From: Aestuariivivens sediminicola
GTDB taxonomy: Bacteria > Bacteroidota > Bacteroidia > Flavobacteriales > Flavobacteriaceae
Assembly: GCF_022662015.1 (NCBI RefSeq)
Contig: NZ_JAKMCM010000006.1
Span: 62,001-126,000 of the forward strand
Reading direction: 5' to 3'
Length of the DNA: 64,000 nt
Shown here: positions 36,601 to 46,388 of the stretch, in pieces
Position numbering within the stretch: the first letter of the stretch is position 1
Layout: each line of letters opens with the position of its first letter
The notes under the pieces: model-generated
Told to the model about the DNA's origin: nothing
Seen by the model: the letters and a program-made list of their open reading frames with translations, nothing else
The model's database searches: none
Program-made: the position numbers and the translations under genes

Positions 36601-38865
36601 TTATTTTAACTGAAATGACCCCGTCAGGCCATCAGCGGAACTCGTACCCACCATGACATCAAACATGCCGGATTCCACTTTATAGTCCCCATTTGGATCA
36701 TAGAATCCGAGTTCTTTATCCGTTAGTTCGAATGTCACGGTTTGTGATGTCTTCGCTTTTAAGGCTATTTTTTCAAAACCCTTTAGTTCTTTAACCGGAC
36801 GTACAATTGAGGCTGCCTTATCGTTGATGTAGAGCTGAACGACTTCTTCCCCGTCCGTATCACTTACATTAGAGACCTGCACCGCCACCTTAATACGCTT
36901 TTGATCTGAATCATCGATGACCAAATTGCTGTAATCAAATTTGGAATAGCTCAGACCATAACCAAAGGGGTAAAGCGGCGTCCTGTCCTCATCGATATAA
37001 CGTGAAAAGAACACTTCATTCCTTGGTCCCGGTCTGCCGGTTCTAAAATAATTGTAATAAATAGGGCACTGTCCTACACTTCGGGGAAAGGACATGGGTA
37101 ATTTTCCGGATGGATTATACCTCCCAAACAAGATGTCAGCCACAGCATGTCCTGATTGGGTTCCCAATTGCCAGGCTTCAACAATAGCCGGGATGTGTTC
37201 GGCAGCCCATGGAATGGCCAATGGCCGGCCATTCATTAAAACAAGAACAATATTCTTATTCACTTCGTAAACCGCCTCCAGCAGGTCCTGCTGCACACCG
37301 GGGATATCGATTTGGGTTCTGCTTCTGGCCTCTCCGGACATCATGCCATGTTCTCCTAAGACCATAATAACGATCTCAGCGTTTTTGGCCAGAGTGACAG
37401 CTTCCTTAAACCCGCTCTTGTCAGAGGTGTTGATGGTCAGATCCTGGTTAAATACCTCGATTCCCGTAGACAGGTCGGCACCTTTGGCATAGGTGTACGT
37501 GCAATAGGTATCAAGCCCCTCAAGGACGGACACGGCAGTGTTATTATCGGAACCCAATCGCCAGTTACCCAAAGGGCTGTTCTTGTCGGAGGCCAAGGTT
37601 CCGATTACGGCAATACCCTTTTGATCTCGTTTTAAGGGCAACAGATCGCCTTCGTTTTTCAGGAGTACAATGGACTTTCTGGCCATATCCAATACAGCCT
37701 CCAAATGATCGGGGTGATAGAGCAGCTCTTTTTCACGTTCTTCGTTGCAATATTTATAGGGATCATCAAATAATCCCAATTCGTATTTTACGGTCAGGAT
37801 CCGTCGCACCGCCTCATCGATCTTATCCTCCGATACCAGGCCTTCTTCAACCAGATCCGCCAAATGGGTAACATAGGCGTAGGATTCCATATCCATATCC
37901 GAACCTGCATTGGCTGCTATCATAGCCGTTTCTTTTAAATTCGCCGCCATACCATGGGATTCAATTTCTTTAATACTGCCCCAATCGGAAATCACGAAAC
38001 CATCAAAGCCCCATCGCCCTTTTAAAATATCCCTTTGTAAAAATGCATTGCCGGTTGATGGCACACCATTCATGATGTTGAATGCATTCATTACCGTTTT
38101 AACATTGGCCTCTTCAACAGCAGCCTTAAAAGGAGGAAGGACCACATTGAACAGGGTTGAGGTACTCATATCAACCGTATTGTATTCCTTACCTGCCTCA
38201 GAAAAGCCATAGCCGGCGAGGTGCTTGGCACAGGCCGCCAGTGTATGTACGGATGACAGGTCATTACCTTGAAAGCCGTTCACTCGCGCAACGCCGATTT
38301 GAGTTCCCAGATAGGGATCTTCACCACTCCCTTCCATAACACGACCCCAGCGTGCATCCCGTGTAATATCGATCATAGGGGCGAAGGTCCAGTTAATACC
38401 CATGGCTGCCGCTTCGGTTGCGGCAACTTCCGCCGATCTACGGATGGCTTCGAGATCCCAGCTTGCAGCCTCCGCCAGGGGAATAGGAGCCAGGGTCTTA
38501 TGACCGTGAATCACGTCGAAACCAAAAATCAATGGAATTCCCAAACGCGAATTTTCAACCGCCAATTTTTGAAATTCCCTGACTTCTTTTACGCCGTTTA
38601 CATTCAGCATGGAACCAACAAGTCCTTTTTTGAGATGTTCATACTTCAGCTTTAGCTTTCCGTCGCTGGGTGCCGGGCCGGTAACGTCGTAAAAACTGCT
38701 GTATTGATTCATCTGTCCGACTTTCTCCTCTAAGGTCATTCGACTTAAAAGGGCCTCAACTTTTTGAGCGATGCCATCATCAGGCTGAACCGTATGTTCA
38801 GGTCTGCAGCTCTGAAAAAGAAAGGTGCTTAAGAGGGCGTATAGAATTATTTTAATCTGGTTCAT
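36601..38865 (-). CDS. bglX: Beta-glucosidase, glycoside hydrolase family 3 (BglX-like)
   Basis: This 754-residue GH3 enzyme releases terminal beta-linked glucose (or similar) from oligosaccharides. It has a lipoprotein signal (LLSTFLFQSC). The GH3 N-terminal domain shows MTLEEKVGQMNQ at about 43-54, IPLIFGFDVIHGHKT and TFAPMIDITRDARWGRVMEGSGEDPYLG. The nucleophile region is GFDGFVISDWGSI (Asp in SDWG, about residue 295). The C-terminal domain (IVIMVLGEHGMMSGEARSRTQIDIPG) and the fibronectin type III-like tail complete the BglX build. It may act with the secreted GH16 enzyme of 58565-60130 on laminarin-type glucans, although the genes are far apart. Confidence 0.93.
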   Translation of the reverse strand: MNQIKIILYALLSTFLFQSCRPEHTVQPDDGIAQKVEALLSRMTLEEKVGQMNQYSSFYDVTGPAPSDGKLKLKYEHLKKGLVGSMLNVNGVKEVREFQKLAVENSRLGIPLIFGFDVIHGHKTLAPIPLAEAASWDLEAIRRSAEVAATEAAAMGINWTFAPMIDITRDARWGRVMEGSGEDPYLGTQIGVARVNGFQGNDLSSVHTLAACAKHLAGYGFSEAGKEYNTVDMSTSTLFNVVLPPFKAAVEEANVKTVMNAFNIMNGVPSTGNAFLQRDILKGRWGFDGFVISDWGSIKEIESHGMAANLKETAMIAANAGSDMDMESYAYVTHLADLVEEGLVSEDKIDEAVRRILTVKYELGLFDDPYKYCNEEREKELLYHPDHLEAVLDMARKSIVLLKNEGDLLPLKRDQKGIAVIGTLASDKNSPLGNWRLGSDNNTAVSVLEGLDTYCTYTYAKGADLSTGIEVFNQDLTINTSDKSGFKEAVTLAKNAEIVIMVLGEHGMMSGEARSRTQIDIPGVQQDLLEAVYEVNKNIVLVLMNGRPLAIPWAAEHIPAIVEAWQLGTQSGHAVADILFGRYNPSGKLPMSFPRSVGQCPIYYNYFRTGRPGPRNEVFFSRYIDEDRTPLYPFGYGLSYSKFDYSNLVIDDSDQKRIKVAVQVSNVSDTDGEEVVQLYINDKAASIVRPVKELKGFEKIALKAKTSQTVTFELTDKELGFYDPNGDYKVESGMFDVMVGTSSADGLTGSFQLK

Positions 38866-39131
38866 AGTCTTAGAAATTAGTACTGGTTAAGATGGTTACT
38901 ATGGGTACAAAACGAATTTGACCGGACAATCTGGGAAGTGAACTAAGATATAAAAAAAAGGATAATGATAGCAGCATGGCATTTGAGATCTCTCATGGCT
39001 GTTTCCAACCATACCTGAACCACAGGGGTAAAGCATTTGATCAGAAAATTTTAAGGGGCATTAAAATATGGTCTCAAAGCATTTCGTTTCAGGAACAGAT
39101 TTAAATTGCCATGTCATGGTAACCGTATCAT

Positions 39132-41717
39132 CTAAGGTTCATTTTCATTCGTGATTTTGTGCTTGAACTTGTTATACAAGAACGAAATGATGAGTAACAG
39201 GATGCCCAGGGAAACAAATACAATGGTTTTGGAGATGGTATTTAAATGAGCGATATCATACAGGAATAACTTCAACAGTGTCACGGAAAATAAGGTAATC
39301 GCCGCAATACGCAGGTGCTTTTTTGTTTTCCATATCCCCAGAGAAATCAAGATTAATGAATAGACACCCCAGAGAATGCTCAGACCCAGTTTGTAAGATG
39401 TTTCAGAATGGGCCATATCCAGCCAGTGGATCAACTCACTACTGGCAATCCAGATAATCGTGGTGTAGATCAGGATGTCAAAGGCTAATTTATAATCCAC
39501 CTTCATAAATTCCCGGTGTATATATTTATAACATGCAAACAAGGCCACACCAAGGAAGATAAAAGAGAGGTATCTTATAATTATATGATGATAGCCCATA
39601 GGTTCATACATTAAATAGCTGTCGCGCAACAGGCTTATGGTGTAAAGCCCCTGAGTCAGGAAAACCAGAATGGCCAATCCAATGAGTCCGATATTAATCT
39701 GACCCAACAGCCTGTTTTTTATTTTATATATGTTCACGAACGACAGGATAGAAACAAATAACAGGGAGTAGTTAAGTACCCAAATGGTTTTAAACTTGAG
39801 TACATCGAAATTAGGACCCGTTAAATAGTGATCTACCTGTTCCCGTGTATCCTGATAGAGAACGTACCAATAATTTTCCAATTCCAGTCTGAAGGTAAAA
39901 TAGATCGTACCTATGAGAACGGCAGGTATTAGAAAGGAAGTGATTTCCAATAACTGACGCTCTACGGCGGACTTGTATTTTTTATTCGCATCCAAAACAG
40001 AAATAAAGAGCAGCCCTGCAATAAATAAAAGCGATGTGAGGAATTGCGGGTTTAAGAAGGGTCTTAATTTCGTGTCGTTCCAATAATTTGTGTAATTTAC
40101 GGTCCAGTCCTGAACCAAACTTAAGGTGGCCAACACCATTAGCCCGTATCCGATATTTTCATAGACAGCCCTGTTTTTTGTTCTTCCGATCCAGAACAGT
40201 AATGCCGCCTCACCAATCCATAAAAGGGTAACCCAATTGCCGTCTAATTGGACCGGAATGGCTATGGTGATAAACAGCAGTACCAGTCCCGAAACCAAAT
40301 AGAATAAATTTCTGTCGCCTAACTTTTGTTTGTAGATAATGAGACTCACGACAGCGTGCAGTAGGCCGTTGCCCAGGGTAAATAAGCCCAGTAAATTGCC
40401 ACCCATGTCCGGATGATCCAGAATATCATAACCGAAACCATAGAATATAAAGGAATTTGCCAGCAATAATAAAATATCCATGACATCGAATTTTTCCTTT
40501 TGAATAAGTTTAAATGCTAAAAACGTAGCATAAAATAGGGTAAAGAATAGGAAAATAAAGATGAGGGCCATGGGGACGTCTATTTCACTACTGATGAATG
40601 TACTTGTCGCATACCAGGTTGAAAAGATAAGCCATGTCAGTGCGAAAGAGGAAATGTAAAGCCCCTTCCAATATTTTTTAAAGGCTATCACCAGAATACC
40701 GATATTAATAATGAGCATATAACTGAAAAGAAAGCTTGGGTCTTCTGCCGTGTCGCCTAATAAGAAGGGTACCGCATAAGCACCGACCAGGCCGATGTGG
40801 GCAATGATCTGTTTGCTGTATTTTAAGGCAAAAAACACTGTAAAAACAGTAAAGACCAACATTAAGCAAAAGGCAATTACCTCAGGAAACAGGTCGTATA
40901 ATACATAGGCGAGATAGGTTATAACGTATAGAATGGCCATGGCCCCACTGACCAGTACAGCACTGAAATTCAGATATTTTCGTTTGAGTCTGATGCCGAA
41001 TGCTAAGAGCCCCAGCCCGACCAGGTAGCCTAAAATAATTCGTGTTAAGGGGCTTATCAGGTCGTTCTCTATAGTATATTTTGCACCGATGCCTACGCCA
41101 AGAATGAGGATGATGATACCAATCTTATTGATAAGGTTTTCACCAATGAATTTTTCCAGGTTAGTGCTGCTTTTTTCTTCTTTTTGTGTATCGGCACTTG
41201 CGCTTTGCGCCGGAGGGCTCTCTTTAACCATTTGAGGTGCCGCCTTGACCACTTCGGGTGTTTTAGGTACCGCCTTGATAGCTTCAGTTGTCTTAGTTAC
41301 TGCCTGTTCTGCTTTTTTTAGGGGAAGGATAATCCATAGAAGCAAATAGACCAAAATACCGACACAAAATAACAATGAAAGTAGGATCCAAATGAATCGC
41401 AGCACAAACAGGTTTATCTTGTAATACTCGGCCATCCCGGAACAGACGCCTCCCAGAATTTTACTTCTTCGTGACCTGGTGAGTTTTCTGGATGATGTCT
41501 CCTGACGCCGAGCAGGTTGCTCCTTAAGGATAGGGGGTTCGACGGGTTGTTCTTCAATGGGTTCTTCCTCTTCTACGGGTGCTCTGGAAATATCCGATTT
41601 TAATTCGTTTATTTCTGATCTCAGGGTATTCAGTTCTCGAGAGAAGCGGTCTTGTTTCTCAAGGAGTGATTCCAGTTTTTGAAGAAGGGCGTTGAGACGG
41701 TCATGATGCTCAGTCAT
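39132..41717 (-). CDS. PspC domain - DUF2339 multispan membrane protein
   Basis: This 861-residue protein starts with a coiled coil (residues 5-50, ending in a glutamate-rich linker). A PspC domain follows (about 77-137; LTRSRRSKILGGVCSGMAEYYKI, then a membrane segment and ILPLKK), then a low-complexity linker of about 55 residues. From about residue 190 (EKFIGENLINKIGIIILILGVGIGAKYTIEND) it is a DUF2339 protein with some twenty membrane segments up to the C-terminus (FLYNKFKHKI). DUF2339 function is unknown. The PspC part suggests membrane-stress sensing. The two domains in one chain are noteworthy. It is monocistronic. Confidence 0.85.
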   Translation of the reverse strand: MTEHHDRLNALLQKLESLLEKQDRFSRELNTLRSEINELKSDISRAPVEEEEPIEEQPVEPPILKEQPARRQETSSRKLTRSRRSKILGGVCSGMAEYYKINLFVLRFIWILLSLLFCVGILVYLLLWIILPLKKAEQAVTKTTEAIKAVPKTPEVVKAAPQMVKESPPAQSASADTQKEEKSSTNLEKFIGENLINKIGIIILILGVGIGAKYTIENDLISPLTRIILGYLVGLGLLAFGIRLKRKYLNFSAVLVSGAMAILYVITYLAYVLYDLFPEVIAFCLMLVFTVFTVFFALKYSKQIIAHIGLVGAYAVPFLLGDTAEDPSFLFSYMLIINIGILVIAFKKYWKGLYISSFALTWLIFSTWYATSTFISSEIDVPMALIFIFLFFTLFYATFLAFKLIQKEKFDVMDILLLLANSFIFYGFGYDILDHPDMGGNLLGLFTLGNGLLHAVVSLIIYKQKLGDRNLFYLVSGLVLLFITIAIPVQLDGNWVTLLWIGEAALLFWIGRTKNRAVYENIGYGLMVLATLSLVQDWTVNYTNYWNDTKLRPFLNPQFLTSLLFIAGLLFISVLDANKKYKSAVERQLLEITSFLIPAVLIGTIYFTFRLELENYWYVLYQDTREQVDHYLTGPNFDVLKFKTIWVLNYSLLFVSILSFVNIYKIKNRLLGQINIGLIGLAILVFLTQGLYTISLLRDSYLMYEPMGYHHIIIRYLSFIFLGVALFACYKYIHREFMKVDYKLAFDILIYTTIIWIASSELIHWLDMAHSETSYKLGLSILWGVYSLILISLGIWKTKKHLRIAAITLFSVTLLKLFLYDIAHLNTISKTIVFVSLGILLLIISFLYNKFKHKITNENEP

Positions 41718-41935
41718 TTAGTGTATGATTTCAGCCAATACAAGAAGAAAGGCCCGGCGTTAGTTGCGAACTAATTTAGTAAAAAAATGAATGCCTGAGG
41801 TTTTAAAATTTCATGCGCAGGAAAAATGGTTTTTATGCCTATGTTTTTCCGATTCTGTGCTTACGTCTTTCGAATTTTATGCGCATATTTTTTAAGCCCT
41901 GTAAACACTGGTGTTTCCGGAGGTTTTTAAGCCAT

Positions 41936-42604
41936 TTAAGATACAGGTTCTAATTTTCCGTTTTTAAATTCCAGGTGGTAGGTTGCTCCGTTTTCCGTGA
42001 ATGCAATCGCAAATTCAGAACTATAGGCTTTGTCGCTGGTGGGGTACCAGTCTTTAACCTGTTTGTTTATACAGATAAACAGGCCCTGTTCATCTCCGAT
42101 GGCACAAAACCGTTCAAATCCCCCATCATAGATCCCCAGTTTAACAATCTCGATTAACTGGTTATAGATAGGTTCTATAGCATTAACCGCAAGTCCGATT
42201 TCCGATAGGTTCAACAAGGCATGCGCGCTGAACAGGCTCGTGCTTTGGTTTTTAAGATTTTTACGGGCGATGAGTTCTACAATATTTTTGTCCGCATCGT
42301 AAAAGTAAATGGCCCTGGCATTCCAGGACTTAAAATCCTGGATGTCCCGAGTCCCGTCTTTTAGGATTTCAACCCGCTGTTTTAACCAGGCCAGGGCTTC
42401 GTTCTCCTGGTTACAGGGAATGTTTATCGCGAAGTGATAGGGCTGAAAATCTTTGCGCTCCACGAATTTAAGTCGTGATTGTCCAATTCGGAATACAGTG
42501 TGTACATCGGATTGTTCGACTATTTCTAATCCGATGGTCTTTGCGTAAAAATCGGTCTGCTTTGATACATCAGAGCAGTATAATTTTAATTCGTTGATGG
42601 TCAT
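41936..42604 (-). CDS. VOC family (glyoxalase/bleomycin resistance/dioxygenase fold) protein
   Basis: This 222-residue protein has N-terminal pattern LKLYCSDVSKQTDFYAKTIGLEIVEQSDVHTVFRIGQSRLKFVE, the first beta-alpha-beta-beta-beta module of VOC proteins. A second module follows at about 60-115 (YHFAINIPCNQENEALAWL, FYDADKNIVELIAR with the typical metal-ligand Glu). A C-terminal region (about 125-222) looks like half of another VOC unit. Substrate is unknown; possibilities include lyase, dioxygenase or binding protein. It stands alone between DUF2339 and the FAD oxidoreductase. Confidence 0.78.
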   Translation of the reverse strand: MTINELKLYCSDVSKQTDFYAKTIGLEIVEQSDVHTVFRIGQSRLKFVERKDFQPYHFAINIPCNQENEALAWLKQRVEILKDGTRDIQDFKSWNARAIYFYDADKNIVELIARKNLKNQSTSLFSAHALLNLSEIGLAVNAIEPIYNQLIEIVKLGIYDGGFERFCAIGDEQGLFICINKQVKDWYPTSDKAYSSEFAIAFTENGATYHLEFKNGKLEPVS

Positions 42605-42712
42605 TCTTTAGAAAGTAGCTATGGTTTTAGGTATAGTTTTAGATTTGTTGACGCCATTTTTTTTGGTGTTGTACCAAGTGATTTATCCGTTAATTCTCAG
42701 TGTACTCAATTT

Positions 42713-44644
42713 CTAGGTCCGATAATTACCCGGTTTTGACATAAGGTCTTTAAGTTCAGTAAGGTGTTTTTCATAAATTTCTCGAGGGGAAACATTTCGT
42801 TTAACGCAAATCGAGGCGGCTTTGCCGACAATTTCTCCCATCATCCCTGTGGTCCTCATTACCCTAACGGGTCCTAAGCCTGATTTCGTTACACTGATAT
42901 CGCGACCTGCCATAAAAAGATTTTTAATATTCCTACTGTAGAGCGTACGATAGGGTGCCCAGAATAACCCACCATATTTGTATTTCTCCCCACGGGTATA
43001 GTCAGATACAAATTCGTTTCCTTCGAATCCGGTCTGATATTCCTTTTTCGGTGTATGAATATCAACATGCCAGGAGCAGGGGAAGGCCGGATCGTCAAAT
43101 GTGCGTTGCTGTTTAAAATCTTTTGCATCTAATATGACATCTCCCATCAGACGTCGGGATTCACGCTTACCGGCAATAAATGCGGACCAACCCAGTCTGT
43201 GGTGAGGATACATTCCATCTATATTTTTAAGCGTGTCCCAGGCGCCATACATCGCTCTAAAATTGTGATCGCGTATGAGTTCTATCTCAGTAACCTGGTT
43301 CTTGTTGAATCCGCTCTCCCAATACCACATATTAGCAAAAGCATCAAGCCCTTCACGATGAAATGTTTTCACGCCTTTTCTACCCGGAAATGGTTTGTCA
43401 GAGAGGTCTAATGCCCACGGACACCGCGGAAAAGGTTGTTCAATTTCTCCAATTTCACACTTCATAGCTAAAGCGCTTTTATCTTTACATTCACAAGCCA
43501 ATACTTCTTCCGGGTTAGAGGCATCAAGTACGTTAAAAAGGTTGCTGCTTCCCATGAGATTTTTGACTTCATATTCATAATCTGCACCTGCTTTAAATCC
43601 GATAGTAGCATCACCTGTACAATCTGCGAAAAATTTGCCTTTTAACCTCGTCTGTCGTGCAGATATAGTGCTTTGAATTATAATAGCATCAATCTCTTTT
43701 TCAGTGGTTTCAACGTTTATTGCCCTATGGTTGATGAATAGGGTTATGTTCGGTTCCGCTTTCACAACCTTCAGTTTCAAGGCATCATCATAATATCTGG
43801 AATTAACACCATTTAGAACCTGTCCCGGTTCTTTCTTTATCGGAGGGAGAATTTCGTTAACAATATCACCAATATGAACGTATGGACTTTGATTCGTTTT
43901 TCCTTCCGGCCAAACACGTACCTCAGAACTCGCATTTCCTCCAAGTACCGGTCTGTCTTGAATTAGTGCTACCTTTATTCCATTTCTTGCAGCCGATATT
44001 GCTGCACAGGTGCCTGCCAATCCCCCGCCTGTTACCACGAGATCATAAACACCTCCATCATCTGGTGTATCAGGTAAACCTAATAACTTGCGACGAAATT
44101 TAGTAAGCGCTTCAACATCATTCACAGGTTTAAAGTCCAGGTCTTTACAAAACAATATGGCCTCACATCGGCCCTCAAAACCAGTGAGGTCATGCAAAGC
44201 TATTGAGGCTTCTTTCCCTACTTGCGCTATCCCTCCATCATGCCAATGCCATTCAGCTCCTTTAGTACCAAAAGTCTCTTCAAGAGGTGCATCATTTATA
44301 AGAACCTGAAATTTACCTGGCGCACCCGGGGCATTCCATGGGGCCACCCAATCACGCGTTCGAACCCAAACGCGATATTTTCCCGAAGAGGGAAAGCTGA
44401 TACGCGTTTTTGCGTCTTCAACAGGGATGCCTAAACCATGTGCAAGCAAATAGGGAGATCCCATCTGACCCATGGATTGTTGATCTAAATCCCATCCCCC
44501 AAAATCTGCAAATTGTTCCGCTTCTATAAAAACAAACTCCTCTGAAGTTCCATTTCTGTTTGAATTTAAACATGATGATACCCCACCGGCTAATAAAAAC
44601 AAACTAGAATTTGCTATGGTTCCAATAAATTGTCTTCTTTTCAT
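42713..44644 (-). CDS. Secreted FAD-dependent oxidoreductase with N-terminal carbohydrate-binding-like module
   Basis: This 643-residue protein has an N-terminal KRRQFIGTIANSSLFLLAGGVSSC stretch that looks like a Tat-type signal (RRQFIG) ending in a lipobox Cys. Residues of about 35-165 resemble a beta-sandwich (FIEAEQFADFGGWDLD, SGKYRVWVRTRDWVAPW) as found in CBM-type modules. From about 200 the FAD_oxidored family domain begins (YDLVVTGGGLAGTCAAISAARNGIKVALIQDRPVLGGN, the dinucleotide fold). Conserved late patches are FFADCTGDATIGFKAGAD and NLFMAGRDISVTKSGLGPVRVMRTTGMMGE. Such proteins often lie in polysaccharide-utilisation regions. The substrate, possibly a sugar, is inferred. Confidence 0.83.
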   Translation of the reverse strand: MKRRQFIGTIANSSLFLLAGGVSSCLNSNRNGTSEEFVFIEAEQFADFGGWDLDQQSMGQMGSPYLLAHGLGIPVEDAKTRISFPSSGKYRVWVRTRDWVAPWNAPGAPGKFQVLINDAPLEETFGTKGAEWHWHDGGIAQVGKEASIALHDLTGFEGRCEAILFCKDLDFKPVNDVEALTKFRRKLLGLPDTPDDGGVYDLVVTGGGLAGTCAAISAARNGIKVALIQDRPVLGGNASSEVRVWPEGKTNQSPYVHIGDIVNEILPPIKKEPGQVLNGVNSRYYDDALKLKVVKAEPNITLFINHRAINVETTEKEIDAIIIQSTISARQTRLKGKFFADCTGDATIGFKAGADYEYEVKNLMGSSNLFNVLDASNPEEVLACECKDKSALAMKCEIGEIEQPFPRCPWALDLSDKPFPGRKGVKTFHREGLDAFANMWYWESGFNKNQVTEIELIRDHNFRAMYGAWDTLKNIDGMYPHHRLGWSAFIAGKRESRRLMGDVILDAKDFKQQRTFDDPAFPCSWHVDIHTPKKEYQTGFEGNEFVSDYTRGEKYKYGGLFWAPYRTLYSRNIKNLFMAGRDISVTKSGLGPVRVMRTTGMMGEIVGKAASICVKRNVSPREIYEKHLTELKDLMSKPGNYRT

Positions 44645-45035
44645 ATTTAGTGTAGGTCATGTGGTACAACGAAGTTATTAAATTAATTTGGAACTGGTGT
44701 TTAGGAGTATTTATCCGAAAGGAACCGGATAAAAATCGATATTAACCTCATCGGAATCAATCTGACACTTCGCAAATATTGCTACTACAGTTGTTATGAA
44801 TACTAACAAAGACTTATATCTGATTACTATTTTGAAAATGCCAGATGGTTGTTTCATCGAATAAGTGCATAGATCAAATCGCTCATACAGATCTGTTGTA
44901 TTTAAAATTAATATAATAAATCAGGTTTACCAATGTTATGTAAAAATGTTTCACCACATAATTTAATAAGATTCTATTTTAATGGATCATACATTTCAAA
45001 ACTTCATTAGAGCGTGGTAAATGCATTTAATCATT
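44645..45035. other. AT-rich intergenic region (391 bases) between the oxidoreductase and the lipid-like operon
   Basis: No convincing open reading frame, RNA gene or repeat is visible on either strand. It should hold the promoter of the leftward oxidoreductase gene near 44650-44720 and the transcription end of the eight-gene operon. I see no strong T-tailed hairpin, so the end of that operon is not marked. The stretch is very AT-rich at 44860-45035. Confidence 0.5.
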
Positions 45036-46388
45036 TTAATTAAACTTAACGTCCACAGCACCAGCAGCACCAAGAATTATATCTTGTTTTTTAATGGCAT
45101 CATTATAAGATAAAAAATTAAGCAATGAATATATACCCATGCTATATAGGGATCTCATGTTAACCTTAAAGTCAAAGGCCCTTCTTAATATGGATCCAAG
45201 AGTGAAGTATTTCAATCTGGCTTCATAACATGCATCCGCGAGTTCATCCGGAGAAAAATGAACCGGAATGAATGTCGACTTTCCAAAACGGTAGTCGGGA
45301 TGTAGCCACCATTTACCATTGTAAAGCAGCCTATTTTCTTTAGCCAACTGATTATACAAAGGGGTTTTGGGGTAGGGCATAAGCACATTAAAATCAGCTA
45401 AGATGAATTTATGAATTTTCGAAAACTCCAATATACTATCTATTGATCTCTGAGTGTCTGAATCATGACCTATTGTAAAAGCTCCCCAAACAAAGAGACC
45501 ATAGTCTTTAAGAATTTTCAGTTTTTCTTTATAGGTGTCGAATTTAACTAAATTTGGAATTTTTTTCATGGCTCTAAGGCTCTCCACTTCAACAGACTCG
45601 AAGCCTATTAATTGACCAATACAGCCACTCTCCTTCATAAGATCCATCAATTCGAGGTCATTGGCCATGTTAATATCCGCTTCTGAAGCCCATTTGATCT
45701 TAAGAGGAATCAATTCTCTAAAAAGATCCTTCGATAGTTTGTGATTCATTACCACATTGTCATCTGCAAACAAAAGTAATTTTCTGGGTTGAGATTCAAT
45801 CTCTTCCAGCACATGATCTATGGCTTTAAAATGATATTTTTTATTATAGAAAGAGCTTACTGAACAGAAATTACAGTCGAAATAACAGCCTCGGCTAAAT
45901 TGAACAAGCCCTACAGGCAAATATTTTTTACCTTTGAAAATACTTCTGTCAGGAATAAGACAATCAGTGGACATTCCATTTGTTGAATGGTAAAACTGCT
46001 TAAGCTCTCCTGTTTTTAGATCGGAAATGACCTCCGGCCATTTATCTTCAGCATCGCCGATGTACACGCTGTCAGCATACTGAATGGACTCCATTGCCAT
46101 ATGCGTTGGATGATATCCGCCAAGAATAACTTTCACACCTCGTTTCCTATATTCGTAAGCAATTTGATAGGAGCGCAGAGCTGTGAAGGTTTCTACTGTT
46201 ATGGCTACCAGATCAGTTTCATCATCGAAATTTATTTTCTCAATTCTGTCATCAAAGAACACGACTTCAACATCATCAGGCGTTAGTGCTTTTAATATGG
46301 CCATGACCAAGGGCTCCATTACGGCCCTGTCTCTGTAAGCACCATCTTTACTATGCCCTAATTTTGGTTTTATTAATGTAATTTTCAT
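45036..46388 (-). CDS. Radical SAM protein with B12-binding-like N-terminal domain (rSAM-1)
   Basis: This 450-residue protein has a B12-binding-type Rossmann domain at about 1-130 (ending VKVILGGYHPTHM and the DSVYIGDAEDKWPE segment usual in this class), but lacks the DxHxxG cobalamin motif. The [4Fe-4S] site is C168-x3-C172-x2-C175 (SRGCYFDCNFCSVSSFY). Downstream are the radical SAM barrel features ADDNVVMN, IGQLIGFESVE and FNVLMPYPKTPLY. The C-terminal 80 residues are basic and partly hydrophobic. It resembles rSAM-3 (54500-55822). Its ATG overlaps the transporter's stop by 4 bases, and it is the last gene of the operon. It is thought to act on the lipid or its precursor; reaction unknown. 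Confidence 0.88.
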   Translation of the reverse strand: MKITLIKPKLGHSKDGAYRDRAVMEPLVMAILKALTPDDVEVVFFDDRIEKINFDDETDLVAITVETFTALRSYQIAYEYRKRGVKVILGGYHPTHMAMESIQYADSVYIGDAEDKWPEVISDLKTGELKQFYHSTNGMSTDCLIPDRSIFKGKKYLPVGLVQFSRGCYFDCNFCSVSSFYNKKYHFKAIDHVLEEIESQPRKLLLFADDNVVMNHKLSKDLFRELIPLKIKWASEADINMANDLELMDLMKESGCIGQLIGFESVEVESLRAMKKIPNLVKFDTYKEKLKILKDYGLFVWGAFTIGHDSDTQRSIDSILEFSKIHKFILADFNVLMPYPKTPLYNQLAKENRLLYNGKWWLHPDYRFGKSTFIPVHFSPDELADACYEARLKYFTLGSILRRAFDFKVNMRSLYSMGIYSLLNFLSYNDAIKKQDIILGAAGAVDVKFN

